A stretch of 64,000 bases of DNA from Prosapia bicincta (Eukaryota; Arthropoda; Insecta; Hemiptera; Cercopidae). Each line of letters begins with the position of its first letter. The stretch's first letter is position 1. The notes beneath the pieces were generated by a model that was given only the letters and a program-made list of their open reading frames with translations, made no database searches and was not told the origin of the DNA. The position numbers and the translations under genes are program-made. Location: NCBI GenBank assembly GCA_036971475.1, contig JBAIZL010000002.1, positions 53,337,729-53,401,728 of the forward strand. The letters run 5' to 3'. Shown here piece after piece: positions 41,243-56,199 of this stretch.

Positions 41243-44200
41243 CTGATATCATAGTTAAGAACTCACATTGTTACTGTGTACTTTATCTGATTTCATCATA
41301 ATATCTTACATAGAGTCTGTAAGTTTGATTACTCTATCTGTAGTCTGATATCATAGTTGAAAACTCACATGGTCACTGTGTACTTTATCTGATACCATCT
41401 TTAATATCTTACATAGTCTCTGTATTGATTACTCTATCTGTAGTGTGATATCATAGTTAAAAACACACATTGTAACTGCGTACTTTATCTGATATCATCT
41501 TTAATACCTTACATAGTCTATGTAAATTTGATTACTCTATCTGTAGATTGATATCATAGTTAAGAACTCACATTGTCACTGTGTACTTCATCTGAAATCA
41601 TCTTTAATACCTTACATAGTCTCTGTAAGTTTGATTACTCTATCTGTAGTTTGATATCATAGTTAAGAACTCACATTGTTACTGTGTACTTTATCTGATA
41701 ACATCTTTAATACCTTACATAGTCTCTGTAAGTTTGATTACTCTATCTGTAGATTGATATCATAGTTAAAAACTCACATTGTTACTGTGTACTTTATCTG
41801 ATAACATCTTTAAAACCTTACATAGTCTCTGTAAGTTTGATTACTCTATCTGTAGTCTGATATCATAGATGAGAACTCACATTGTTACTGTTTACTTTAT
41901 CTGATGTCATCTTTAATACCTTACATAGTCTCTGTAAGTTTGATTACTCTATCTCTAGTCTGATATCATAGTTGAGAACTCACATTGTTACAGAGTACTT
42001 TATCTGATGTCATCTTTAATACCTTACATAGTCTCTGTAAATTTGATTACTCTATCTGTAGTCTGATATCATAGTTGAGAACTCACATTGTTACTGTGTG
42101 TTTTATCTGTTATCATCTTTAGTACCTTACATAGTCTCTGTAAGTTTAATTACTCTAGCTGTAGTCTGATATCATAGTTGAGAATTCACATGGTCACTGT
42201 GTGCTTTATTTGATATCATCTTTAATACCTTATATAGTCTCTGTATTGATTACTCTATCTGTAGTCCGATATCATAGTTAAAAACACACATTGTCACTGT
42301 GTACATTATCTGATATCATCTTTAATACCTTACATAGTCTATGTAAGTTTGATTACTCTATCTGTAGATTGATATCATAGTTAAGAACCCCAATTGTCAC
42401 TGTGTACTTCATCTGAAATCATCTTTAATACCTTACATAGTCTCTGTAAGTTTGATTACTCTATCTGTAGTCTGATATCATAGTTAAGAACTCACATTGA
42501 TACTGTGTACTTTATCTGATATCATCTTTAATACCTTACATATCTCTGTAAGTTTAATTACTCTAGCTGTAGACTGATATCATAGTTGAGAACTCACATT
42601 GTTACTGTGTACTTTATCTGATATCATCTTTAATACCTTACATAGTCTCTGTAAATTTGATTACTCTATCTGTAGTTTGATATCGTAGTTAAGAACACAC
42701 TTTGTCACTGTGTACTTTATCTGATATCATCTTTAATACCTTACATAGTCTCTGTAAGTTTGATTACTCTATCTATAGTCTGATATCATAGTTGAGAACT
42801 CACATTGTTACTGTGTACTTTATCTGATATCATCTTTAATACCTTACATAGTCTCTGTAAATTTCATTACTCTATCTGTAGTCTCATATCATAGTTGAGA
42901 ATTAACATTGTTACTGTGTACTTTATCTGATGTCATCTTTAATACCTTACGTAGTTTCTGTAAGTTTGATAACTCTATCTGTAGTTTGATATAATAGTTA
43001 AGATCTCACATTGTTACTGAGTACTTTATCTGATATCATCTTTAATACCTTACATAGTCTCTGTAAATTTGATTACTCTATCTGTAGTCTGATATCATAG
43101 TTGAGAACTCACATTGTTACTGTGTAATTTATCTGATGTCATCTTTAATACCTTATATAGTCTCTGTAAGTTTATTACTATATCTGTAGTCTGATATCAT
43201 AGTTGAGAACTCACATTGTTACTGTGTACTCTATCTGATATCATCTTTATTACCTTACATAGTCTCTGTAAATTTGATTACTCTATCTGTAGTCTGATAT
43301 CATAGTTGAGAACTCACATTGTTACTGTGTACTTTATCTGATGTCATCTTTAATACCTTACGTAGTCTTTGTAAGTTTGAATACTCTATCTGTAGTTTGA
43401 TATGATAGTTAAGATCTCACATTGTTACTGAGTACTTTATCTGATATCATCTTTAATACCTTACATAGTCCCTGTAAATTTGATTACTCTATCTGTAGTC
43501 TGATATCATAGTTGAGAACTCACATTGTTACTGTTTACTTTATCTGATGTCATCTTTAATACCTTACATAGTCTCTGTAAGTTTGATTACTCTATCTCTA
43601 GTCTGATATCATAGTTGAGAACTCACATTGTTACAGAGTACTTTATCTGATGTCATCTTTAATACCTTACATAGTCTCTGTAAATTTGATTACTCTATCT
43701 GTAGTCTGATATCATAGTTGAGAACTCACATTGTTACTGTGTGTTTTATCTGATGTCATCTTTAATACCTTACATAGTCTCTGTAAGTTTGATTACTCTA
43801 TCTGTAGTCTGATATCATAGATGAGAACTCACATTGTTACTGTGTACTTTATCTGATATCATCTTTAATACCTTACATAGTCTCTGTAAGTTTCATTACT
43901 CTATCTGTAGTCTGATATCATAGTTAAGAACTCACATTGTTACTGTGTACTTTATCTGATTTCATCATAATGTCTTACATAGAGTCTGTAAGTTTGATTA
44001 CTCTATCTGTAGTCTGATATCATAGTTGAAAACTCACAGGGTCACTGTGTACTTTATCTGATACCATCTTTAATATCTTACATAGTCTCTGTATTGATTA
44101 CTCTATCTGTAGTGTGATATCATAGTTAAAAACACACATTGTAACTGCGTACTTTATCTGATATCATCTTTAATACCTTACATAGTCTATGTAAATTTGA

Positions 44201-47200
44201 TTACTCTATCTGTAGATTGATATCATAGTTAAGAACTCACATTGTCACTGTGTACTTCATCTGAAATCATCTTTAATACCTTACATAGTCTCTGTAAGTT
44301 TGATTACTCTATCTGTAGTTTGATATCATAGTTAAGAACTCACATTGTTACTGTGTACTTTATCTGATAACATCTTTAATACCTTACATAGTCTCTGTAA
44401 GTTTGATTACTCTATCTGTAGATTGATATCATAGTTAAAAACTCACATTGTTACTGTGTACTTTATCTGATAACATCTTTAAAACCTTACATAGTCTCTG
44501 TAAGTTTGATTACTCTATCTGTAGTCTGATATCATAGATGAGAACTCACATTGTTACTGTGTACTCTATCTGATATCATCTTTAATACCTTACATATTTC
44601 TGTAAGTTTAATTACTCTATCTGTAGTCTGATATCATAGTTAAGAACTCACATTGATACTGTGTACTTTATCTGATATCATCTTTAATACCTTACATATC
44701 TCTGTAAGTTTAATTACTCTAGCTGTAGACTGATATCATAGTTGAGAACTCACATTGTTACTGTGTACTTTATCTGATATCATCTTTAATACCTTACATA
44801 GTCTCTGTAAATTTGATTACTCTATCTGTAGTTTGATATCGTAGTTAAGAACACACTTTGTCACTGTGTACTTTATCTGATATCATCTTTAATACCTTAC
44901 ATAGTCTCTGTAAGTTTGATTACTCTATCTGTAGTCTGATATCATAGTTAAGAACTCACATTGTTACTGTGTACTCTATCTGATATCATCTTTAATAACT
45001 TACATATCTCTGTAAGTTTAATTACTCTATTGTAGTCTGATATCATAGTTAAGAACTCACATTGTTACTGTGTACTTTATCTGATATCATCTTTAATACC
45101 TTACATAGTCTCTGTAAATTTGATTATTCTATCTATAGTCTGATATCATAGTTGAGAACTCACATTGTTACTGTGTACTTTATCTGATGTCATTTTTAAT
45201 AACTTACATAGTCTCTGTAAGTTTGATTACTGTATCTGTAGTCTGATATCATAGTTGAGAACTCACTTTGTTACTGTGTACTTTATCTGATATCATCTTT
45301 AATACCTTACATAGTCTCTGTAAATTTCATTACTCTATCTGTAGTCTCATATCATAGTTGAGAATTAACATTGTTACTGTGTACTTTATCTGATGTCATC
45401 TTTAATACCTTACGTAGTTTCTGTAAGTTTGATAACTCTATCTGTAGTTTGATATAATAGTTAAGATCTCACATTGTTACTGAGTACTTTATCTGATATC
45501 ATCTTTAATAATTTACATAGTCTCTGTAAATATGATTACTCTATCTGTAGTCTGATATCATAGTTGAGAACTCACATTGTTACTGTGTAATTTATCTGAT
45601 ATCATCTTTATTACCTTACATAGTCTCTGTAAATTTGATTACTCTATCTGTAGTCTGATATCATAGTTGAGAACTCACATTGTTACTGTGTACTTTATCT
45701 GATGTCATCTTTAATACCTTACGTAGTCCTTGTAAGTTTGAATACTCTATCTGTAGTTTGATATGATAGTTAAGATCTCACATTGTTACTGAGTACTTTA
45801 TCTGATATCATCTTTAATACCTTACATAGTCCCTGTAAATTTGATTACTCTATCTGTAGTCTGATATCATAGTTGAGAACTCACATTGTTACTGTTTACT
45901 TTATCTGATGTCATCTTTAATACCTTACATAGTCTCTGTAAGTTTGATTACTCTATCTCTAGTCTGATATCATAGTTGAGAACTCACATTGTTACAGAGT
46001 ACTTTATCTGATGTCATCTTTAATACCTTACATAGTCTCTGTAAATTTGATTACTCTATCTGTAGTCTGATATCATAGTTGAGAACTCACATTGTTACTG
46101 TGTGTTTTATCTGATGTCATCTTTAATACCTTACATAGTCTCTGTAAGTTTGATTACTCTATCTGTAGTCTGATATCATAGATGAGAACTCACATTGTTA
46201 CTGTGTACTTTATCTGATATCATCTTTAATACCTTACATAGTCTCTGTAAGTTTCATTACTCTATCTGTAGTCTGATATCATAGTTAAGAACTCACATTG
46301 TTACTGTGTACTTTATCTGATTTCATCATAATATCTTACATATAGTCTGTAAGTTTGATTACTCTATCTCTAGTCTGATATCATAGTTGAAAACTCACAT
46401 GGTCACTGTGTACTTTATCTGATACCATCTTTAATATCTTACATAGTCTCTGTATTGATTACTCTATCTGTAGTGTGATATCATAGTTAAAAACACACAT
46501 TGTAACTGCGTACTTTATCTGATATCATCTTTAATACCTTACATAGTCTATGTAAGTTTTATTACTCTATCTGTAGTCTGATATTATAGTTGAGAACTGA
46601 TATTGTTACTGTGTACTTTATCTGATATCATCTTTAATACCATACATAGTCTCTGTAAGTTTGATTACTCTATCTGTAGTCTGATATCATAGTTAAGAAC
46701 TCACATTGTTACTGTGTACTTTATCTGATATCATCTTAATATGTTACATAGTCTCTGTAAGTTTGATTACTCTATCTGTAGTCTGATATCATAGTTGAGA
46801 ACTCACATTGTTACTGTGTACTTTATCTGATATCATCTTTAATACCTTACATTGTCTCTGTAAGTTTGATTACTCTATTTGTAGTCTGATATCATAGTTG
46901 AAAACTCACATTGTTACTGTGTACTTTATCTGATATCATCTTTAATACCTTATATAGTCTCTGTATTGATTACTCTATCTGTAGTCCGATATCATAGTTA
47001 AAAACACACATTGTCACTGTGTACATTATCTGATATCATCTTTAATAACTTACATATCTCTGTAAGTTTAATTACTCTATCTGTAGTCTGATATCATAGT
47101 TAAGAACTCACATTGTTACTGTGTACTTTATCTGATATCATCTTTAATACCTTACATAGTCTCTGTAAGTTTGATTACTCTATCTGTAGTCTGATATCAT

Positions 47201-47292
47201 AGTTAAGAACTCACATTGATACTGTGTACTTTATCTGATATCATCTTTAATACCTTACATATCTCTGTAAGTTTAATTACTCTAGCTGTAGA
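41243..47292 (+). repeat. 6.05/6.15 kb HOR pair, copy 1 (6,050 bp)
   Basis: Collinear with 47,293-53,445 at +6,050 up to about 42,770 (TTTCATCATA at 41,291 and 47,341; TGTGTTTTATC at 42,097 and 48,147; AACCCCAATTG at 42,388 and 48,438), and then at +6,153 (43,740 with 49,893; 46,101 with 52,254; ATTACTCTATTGTAG at 45,021 and 51,174). The 103-bp step shows that this copy lost one monomer near 42,770, where a hybrid GATTACTCTATCTATAGTC replaces two monomers. Both copies share the unusual CACAGGGTCAC (44,037 and 50,190). The few differences I saw include 43,973 (G versus A) and 45,509 (A versus C). Confidence 0.9.
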
Positions 47293-50200
47293 CTGATATC
47301 ATAGTTAAGAACTCACATTGTTACTGTGTACTTTATCTGATTTCATCATAATATCTTACATAGAGTCTGTAAGTTTGATTACTCTATCTGTAGTCTGATA
47401 TCATAGTTGAAAACTCACATGGTCACTGTGTACTTTATCTGATACCATCTTTAATATCTTACATAGTCTCTGTATTGATTACTCTATCTGTAGTGTGATA
47501 TCATAGTTAAAAACACACATTGTAACTGCGTACTTTATCTGATATCATCTTTAATACCTTACATAGTCTATGTAAATTTGATTACTCTATCTGTAGATTG
47601 ATATCATAGTTAAGAACTCACATTGTCACTGTGTACTTCATCTGAAATCATCTTTAATACCTTACATAGTCTCTGTAAGTTTGATTACTCTATCTGTAGT
47701 TTGATATCATAGTTAAGAACTCACATTGTTACTGTGTACTTTATCTGATAACATCTTTAATACCTTACATAGTCTCTGTAAGTTTGATTACTCTATCTGT
47801 AGATTGATATCATAGTTAAAAACTCACATTGTTACTGTGTACTTTATCTGATAACATCTTTAAAACCTTACATAGTCTCTGTAAGTTTGATTACTCTATC
47901 TGTAGTCTGATATCATAGATGAGAACTCACATTGTTACTGTTTACTTTATCTGATGTCATCTTTAATACCTTACATAGTCTCTGTAAGTTTGATTACTCT
48001 ATCTCTAGTCTGATATCATAGTTGAGAACTCACATTGTTACAGAGTACTTTATCTGATGTCATCTTTAATACCTTACATAGTCTCTGTAAATTTGATTAC
48101 TCTATCTGTAGTCTGATATCATAGTTGAGAACTCACATTGTTACTGTGTGTTTTATCTGATATCATCTTTAGTACCTTACATAGTCTCTGTAAGTTTAAT
48201 TACTCTAGCTGTAGTCTGATATCATAGTTGAGAATTCACATGGTCACTGTGTGCTTTATTTGATATCATCTTTAATACCTTATATAGTCTCTGTATTGAT
48301 TACTCTATCTGTAGTCCGATATCATAGTTAAAAACACACATTGTCACTGTGTACATTATCTGATATCATCTTTAATACCTTACATAGTCTATGTAAGTTT
48401 GATTACTCTATCTGTAGATTGATATCATAGTTAAGAACCCCAATTGTCACTGTGTACTTCATCTGAAATCATCTTTAATACCTTACATAGTCTCTGTAAG
48501 TTTGATTACTCTATCTGTAGTCTGATATCATAGTTAAGAACTCACATTGATACTGTGTACTTTATCTGATATCATCTTTAATACCTTACATATCTCTGTA
48601 AGTTTAATTACTCTAGCTGTAGACTGATATCATAGTTGAGAACTCACATTGTTACTGTGTACTTTATCTGATATCATCTTTAATACCTTACATAGTCTCT
48701 GTAAATTTGATTACTCTATCTGTAGTTTGATATCGTAGTTAAGAACATACTTTGTCACTGTGTACTTTATCTGATATCATCTTTAATACCTTACATAGTC
48801 TCTGTAAATTTGATTATTCTATCTATAGTCTGATATCATAGTTGAGAACTCACATTGTTACTGTGTACTTTATCTGATGTCATTTTTAATAACTTACATA
48901 GTCTCTGTAAGTTTGATTACTGTATCTGTAGTCTGATATCATAGTTGAGAACTCACTTTGTTACTGTGTACTTTATCTGATATCATCTTTAATACCTTAC
49001 ATAGTCTCTGTAAATTTCATTACTCTATCTGTAGTCTCATATCATAGTTGAGAATTAACATTGTTACTGTGTACTTTATCTGATGTCATCTTTAATACCT
49101 TACGTAGTTTCTGTAAGTTTGATAACTCTATCTGTAGTTTGATATAATAGTTAAGATCTCACATTGTTACTGAGTACTTTATCTGATATCATCTTTAATA
49201 CCTTACATAGTCTCTGTAAATTTGATTACTCTATCTGTAGTCTGATATCATAGTTGAGAACTCACATTGTTACTGTGTAATTTATCTGATGTCATCTTTA
49301 ATACCTTATATAGTCTCTGTAAGTTTATTACTATATCTGTAGTCTGATATCATAGTTGAGAACTCACATTGTTACTGTGTACTCTATCTGATATCATCTT
49401 TATTACCTTACATAGTCTCTGTAAATTTGATTACTCTATCTGTAGTCTGATATCATAGTTGAGAACTCACATTGTTACTGTGTACTTTATCTGATGTCAT
49501 CTTTAATACCTTACGTAGTCTTTGTAAGTTTGAATACTCTATCTGTAGTTTGATATGATAGTTAAGATCTCACATTGTTACTGAGTACTTTATCTGATAT
49601 CATCTTTAATACCTTACATAGTCCCTGTAAATTTGATTACTCTATCTGTAGTCTGATATCATAGTTGAGAACTCACATTGTTACTGTTTACTTTATCTGA
49701 TGTCATCTTTAATACCTTACATAGTCTCTGTAAGTTTGATTACTCTATCTCTAGTCTGATATCATAGTTGAGAACTCACATTGTTACAGAGTACTTTATC
49801 TGATGTCATCTTTAATACCTTACATAGTCTCTGTAAATTTGATTACTCTATCTGTAGTCTGATATCATAGTTGAGAACTCACATTGTTACTGTGTGTTTT
49901 ATCTGATGTCATCTTTAATACCTTACATAGTCTCTGTAAGTTTGATTACTCTATCTGTAGTCTGATATCATAGATGAGAACTCACATTGTTACTGTGTAC
50001 TTTATCTGATATCATCTTTAATACCTTACATAGTCTCTGTAAGTTTCATTACTCTATCTGTAGTCTGATATCATAGTTAAGAACTCACATTGTTACTGTG
50101 TACTTTATCTGATTTCATCATAATATCTTACATAGAGTCTGTAAGTTTGATTACTCTATCTGTAGTCTGATATCATAGTTGAAAACTCACAGGGTCACTG

Positions 50201-53200
50201 TGTACTTTATCTGATACCATCTTTAATATCTTACATAGTCTCTGTATTGATTACTCTATCTGTAGTGTGATATCATAGTTAAAAACACACATTGTAACTG
50301 CGTACTTTATCTGATATCATCTTTAATACCTTACATAGTCTATGTAAATTTGATTACTCTATCTGTAGATTGATATCATAGTTAAGAACTCACATTGTCA
50401 CTGTGTACTTCATCTGAAATCATCTTTAATACCTTACATAGTCTCTGTAAGTTTGATTACTCTATCTGTAGTTTGATATCATAGTTAAGAACTCACATTG
50501 TTACTGTGTACTTTATCTGATAACATCTTTAATACCTTACATAGTCTCTGTAAGTTTGATTACTCTATCTGTAGATTGATATCATAGTTAAAAACTCACA
50601 TTGTTACTGTGTACTTTATCTGATAACATCTTTAAAACCTTACATAGTCTCTGTAAGTTAGATTACTCTATCTGTAGTCTGATATCATAGATGAGAACTC
50701 ACATTGTTACTGTGTACTCTATCTGATATCATCTTTAATACCTTACATATTTCTGTAAGTTTAATTACTCTATCTGTAGTCTGATATCATAGTTAAGAAC
50801 TCACATTGATACTGTGTACTTTATCTGATATCATCTTTAATACCTTACATATCTCTGTAAGTTTAATTACTCTAGCTGTAGACTGATATCATAGTTGAGA
50901 ACTCACATTGTTACTGTGTACTTTATCTGATATCATCTTTAATACCTTACATAGTCTCTGTAAATTTGATTACTCTATCTGTAGTTTGATATCGTAGTTA
51001 AGAACACACTTTGTCACTGTGTACTTTATCTGATATCATCTTTAATACCTTACATAGTCTCTGTAAGTTTGATTACTCTATCTGTAGTCTGATATCATAG
51101 TTAAGAACTCACATTGTTACTGTGTACTCTATCTGATATCATCTTTAATAACTTACATATCTCTGTAAGTTTAATTACTCTATTGTAGTCTGATATCATA
51201 GTTAAGAACTCACATTGTTACTGTGTACTTTATCTGATATCATCTTTAATACCTTACATAGTCTCTGTAAATTTGATTATTCTATCTATAGTCTGATATC
51301 ATAGTTGAGAACTCACATTGTTACTGTGTACTTTATCTGATGTCATTTTTAATAACTTACATAGTCTCTGTAAGTTTGATTACTGTATCTGTAGTCTGAT
51401 ATCATAGTTGAGAACTCACTTTGTTACTGTGTACTTTATCTGATATCATCTTTAATACCTTACATAGTCTCTGTAAATTTCATTACTCTATCTGTAGTCT
51501 CATATCATAGTTGAGAATTAACATTGTTACTGTGTACTTTATCTGATGTCATCTTTAATACCTTACGTAGTTTCTGTAAGTTTGATAACTCTATCTGTAG
51601 TTTGATATAATAGTTAAGATCTCACATTGTTACTGAGTACTTTATCTGATATCATCTTTAATACTTTACATAGTCTCTGTAAATATGATTACTCTATCTG
51701 TAGTCTGATATCATAGTTGAGAACTCACATTGTTACTGTGTAATTTATCTGATATCATCTTTATTACCTTACATAGTCTCTGTAAATTTGATTACTCTAT
51801 CTGTAGTCTGATATCATAGTTGAGAACTCACATTGTTACTGTGTACTTTATCTGATGTCATCTTTAATACCTTACGTAGTCCTTGTAAGTTTGAATACTC
51901 TATCTGTAGTTTGATATGATAGTTAAGATCTCACATTGTTACTGAGTACTTTATCTGATATCATCTTTAATACCTTACATAGTCCCTGTAAATTTGATTA
52001 CTCTATCTGTAGTCTGATATCATAGTTGAGAACTCACATTGTTACTGTTTACTTTATCTGATGTCATCTTTAATACCTTACATAGTCTCTGTAAGTTTGA
52101 TTACTCTATCTCTAGTCTGTTATCATAGTTGAGAACTCACATTGTTACAGAGTACTTTATCTGATGTCATCTTTAATACCTTACATAGTCTCTGTAAATT
52201 TGATTACTCTATCTGTAGTCTGATATCATAGTTGAGAACTCACATTGTTACTGTGTGTTTTATCTGATGTCATCTTTAATACCTTACATAGTCTCTGTAA
52301 GTTTGATTACTCTATCTGTAGTCTGATATCATAGATGAGAACTCACATTGTTACTGTGTACTTTATCTGATATCATCTTTAATACCTTACATAGTCTCTG
52401 TAAGTTTCATTACTCTATCTGTAGTCTGATATCATAGTTAAGAACTCACATTGTTACTGTGTACTTTATCTGATTTCATCATAATATCTTACATATAGTC
52501 TGTAAGTTTGATTACTCTATCTCTAGTCTGATATCATAGTTGAAAACTCACATGGTCACTGTGTACTTTATCTGATACCATCTTTAATATCTTACATAGT
52601 CTCTGTATTGATTACTCTATCTGTAGTGTGATATCATAGTTAAAAACACACATTGTAACTGCGTACTTTATCTGATATCATCTTTAATACCTTACATAGT
52701 CTATGTAAGTTTTATTACTCTATCTGTAGTCTGATATTATAGTTGAGAACTGATATTGTTACTGTGTACTTTATCTGATATCATCTTTAATACCATACAT
52801 AGTCTCTGTAAGTTTGATTACTCTATCTGTAGTCTGATATCATAGTTAAGAACTCACATTGTTACTGTGTACTTTATCTGATATCATCTTAATATGTTAC
52901 ATAGTCTCTGTAAGTTTGATTACTCTATCTGTAGTCTGATATCATAGTTGAGAACTCACATTGTTACTGTGTACTTTATCTGATATCATCTTTAATACCT
53001 TACATTGTCTCTGTAAGTTTGATTACTCTATTTGTAGTCTGATATCATAGTTGAAAACTCACATTGTTACTGTGTACTTTATCTGATATCATCTTTAATA
53101 CCTTATATAGTCTCTGTATTGATTACTCTATCTGTAGTCCGATATCATAGTTAAAAACACACATTGTCACTGTGTACATTATCTGATATCATCTTTAATA

Positions 53201-53445
53201 ACTTACATATCTCTGTAAGTTTAATTACTCTATCTGTAGTCTGATATCATAGTTAAGAACTCACATTGTTACTGTGTACTTTATCTGATATCATCTTTAA
53301 TACCTTACATAGTCTCTGTAAGTTTGATTACTCTATCTGTAGTCTGATATCATAGTTAAGAACTCACATTGATACTGTGTACTTTATCTGATATCATCTT
53401 TAATACCTTAAATATCTCTGTAAGTTTAATTACTCTAGCTGTAGA
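47293..53445 (+). repeat. 6.05/6.15 kb HOR pair, copy 2 (6,153 bp, ~60 monomers)
   Basis: Follows copy 1 directly. The joint monomer at 47,270-47,320 has the left part CTAGCTGTAGACTGATATC of one class and the right part ATAGTTAAGAACTC of another. At the corresponding end of this copy (53,446) the first class continues normally as ATAGTTGAGAACTC. Differences from copy 1 seen by eye are few: GTAAGTTAGATT near 50,660, CTGTTATCATAG near 52,120, TTAAATATCTC near 53,410. This is consistent with a young duplication, or with ongoing homogenisation. Confidence 0.9.
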
Positions 53446-53549
53446 CTGATATCATAGTTGAGAACTCACATTGTTACTGTGTACTTTATCTGATATCATC
53501 TTTAATACCTTACATAGTCTCTGTAAATTTGATTACTCTATCTGTAGTT

Positions 53550-56199
53550 TGATATCGTAGTTAAGAACACACTTTGTCACTGTGTACTTTATCTGATATC
53601 ATCTTTAATACCTTACATAGTCTCTGTAAGTTTGATTACTCTATCTGTAGTCTGATATCATAGTTAAGAACTCACATTGTTACTGTGTACTCTATCTGAT
53701 ATCATCTTTAATAACTTACATATCTCTGTAAGTTTAATTACTCTATCTGTAGTCTGATATCATAGTTAAGAACTCACATTGTTACTGTGTACTTTATCTG
53801 ATATCATCTTTAATACCTTACATAGTCTCTGTAAATTTGATTATTCTATCTATAGTCTGATATCATAGTTGAGAACTCACATTGTTACTGTGTACTTTAT
53901 CTGATGTCATTTTTAATAACTTACATAGTCTCTGTAAGTTTGATTACTGTATCTGTAGTCTGATATCATAGTTGAGAACTCACTTTGTTACTGTGTACTT
54001 TATCTGATATCATCTTTAATACCTTACATAGTCTCTGTAAATTTCATTACTCTATCTGTAGTCTCATATCATAGTTGAGAATTAACATTGTTACTGTGTA
54101 CTTTATCTGATGTCATCTTTAATACCTTACGTAGTTTCTGTAAGTTTGATAACTCTATCTGTAGTTTGATATAATAGTTAAGATCTCACATTGTTACTGA
54201 GTACTTTATCTGATATCATCTTTAATACCTTACATAGTCTCTGTAAATTTGATTACTCTATCTGTAGTCTGATATCATAGTTGAGAACTCACATTGTTAC
54301 TGTGTAATTTATCTGATGTCATCTTTAATACCTTATATAGTCTCTGTAAGTTTATTACTATATCTGTAGTCTGATATCATAGTTGAGAACTCACATTGTT
54401 ACTGTGTACTCTATCTGATATCATCTTTATTACCTTACATAGTCTCTGTAAATTTGATTACTCTATCTGTAGTCTGATATCATAGTTGAGAACTCACATT
54501 GTTACTGTGTACTTTATCTGATGTCATCTTTAATACCTTACGTAGTCTTTGTAAGTTTGAATACTCTATCTGTAGTTTGATATGATAGTTAAGATCTCAC
54601 ATTGTTACTGAGTACTTTATCTGATATCATCTTTAATACCTTACATAGTCCCTGTAAATTTGATTACTCTATCTGTAGTCTGATATCATAGTTGAGAACT
54701 CACATTGTTACTGTTTACTTTATCTGATGTCATCTTTAATACCTTACATAGTCTCTGTAAGTTTGATTACTCTATCTCTAGTCTGATATCATAGTTGAGA
54801 ACTCACATTGTTACAGAGTACTTTATCTGATGTCATCTTTAATACCTTACATAGTCTCTGTAAATTTGATTACTCTATCTGTAGTCTGATATCATAGTTG
54901 AGAACTCACATTGTTACTGTGTGTTTTATCTGATGTCATCTTTAATACCTTACATAGTCTCTGTAAGTTTGATTACTCTATCTGTAGTCTGATATCATAG
55001 ATGAGAACTCACATTGTTACTGTGTACTTTATCTGATATCATCTTTAATACCTTACATAGTCTCTGTAAGTTTCATTACTCTATCTGTAGTCTGATATCA
55101 TAGTTAAGAACTCACATTGTTACTGTGTACTTTATCTGATTTCATCATAATATCTTACATAGAGTCTGTAAGTTTGATTACTCTATCTGTAGTCTGATAT
55201 CATAGTTAAAACTCACATGGTCACTGTGTACTTTATCTGATACCATCTTTAATATCTTACATAGTCTCTGTATTGATTACTCTATCTGTAGTGTGATATC
55301 ATAGTTAAAAACACACATTGTAACTGCGTACTTTATCTGATATCATCTTTAATACCTTACATAGTCTATGTAAATTTGATTACTCTATCTGTAGATTGAT
55401 ATCATAGTTAAGAACTCACATTGTCACTGTGTACTTCATCTGAAATCATCTTTAATACCTTACATAGTCTCTGTAAGTTTGATTACTCTATCTGTAGTCT
55501 GATATCATAGTTAAGAACTCACATTGTTACTGTGTACTTTATCTGATAACATCTTTAATACCTTACATAGTCTCTGTAAGTTTGATTACTCTATCTGTAG
55601 ATTGATATCATAGTTAAAAACTCACATTGTTACTGTGTACTTTATCTGATAACATCTTTAAAACCTTACATAGTCTCTGTAAGTTTGATTACTCTTTCTG
55701 TAGTCTGATATCATAGATGAGAACTCACATTGTTACTGTGTACTCTATCTGATATCATCTTTAATACCTTACATATCTCTGTAAGTTTAATTACTCTATC
55801 TGTAGTCTGATATCATAGTTAAGAACTCACATTGATACTGTGTACTTTATCTGATATCATCTTTAATACCTTACATATCTCTGTAAGTTTAATTACTCTA
55901 GCTGTAGACTGATATCATAGTTGAGAACTCACATTGTTACTGTGTACTTTATCTGATATCATCTTTAATACCTTACATAGTCTCTGTAAATTTGATTACT
56001 CTATCTGTAGTTTGATATCGTAGTTAAGAACACACTTTGTCACTGTGTACTTTATCTGATATCATCTTTAATACCTTACATAGTCTCTGTAAGTTTGATT
56101 ACTCTATCCTTAGTCTGATATCATAGTTAAGAACTCACATTGTTACTGTGTACTCTATCTGATATCATCTTTAATAACTTACATATCTCTGTAAGTTTA
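53550..56199 (+). repeat. Segment repeated at +7,801 up to the window end
   Basis: Collinear with 61,351-64,000 at +7,801. TGATATCGTA at 53,550 pairs with 61,351, TGTGTTTTATC at 54,920 with 62,721, and ACTCTTTCTG at 55,691 with about 63,492. The offset equals 4,414 plus 3,387: one 43-monomer step plus the 33-monomer tandem duplication between the copies. The stretch 53,550-54,243 therefore occurs three times (again at 57,964 and 61,351). One clear difference is CTATCCTTAG at 56,104 against CTATCTGTAG at 63,905. Confidence 0.87.

Noticed and set aside
42900..43030. Conserved monomer cassette (CATTACTC then GATAACTC) as a possible embedded gene or element
   Set aside because: Its recurrence is explained by HOR duplication. 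It has the same length, orientation and boxes as other monomers, no open frame, no terminal inverted repeats and no target-site duplications.
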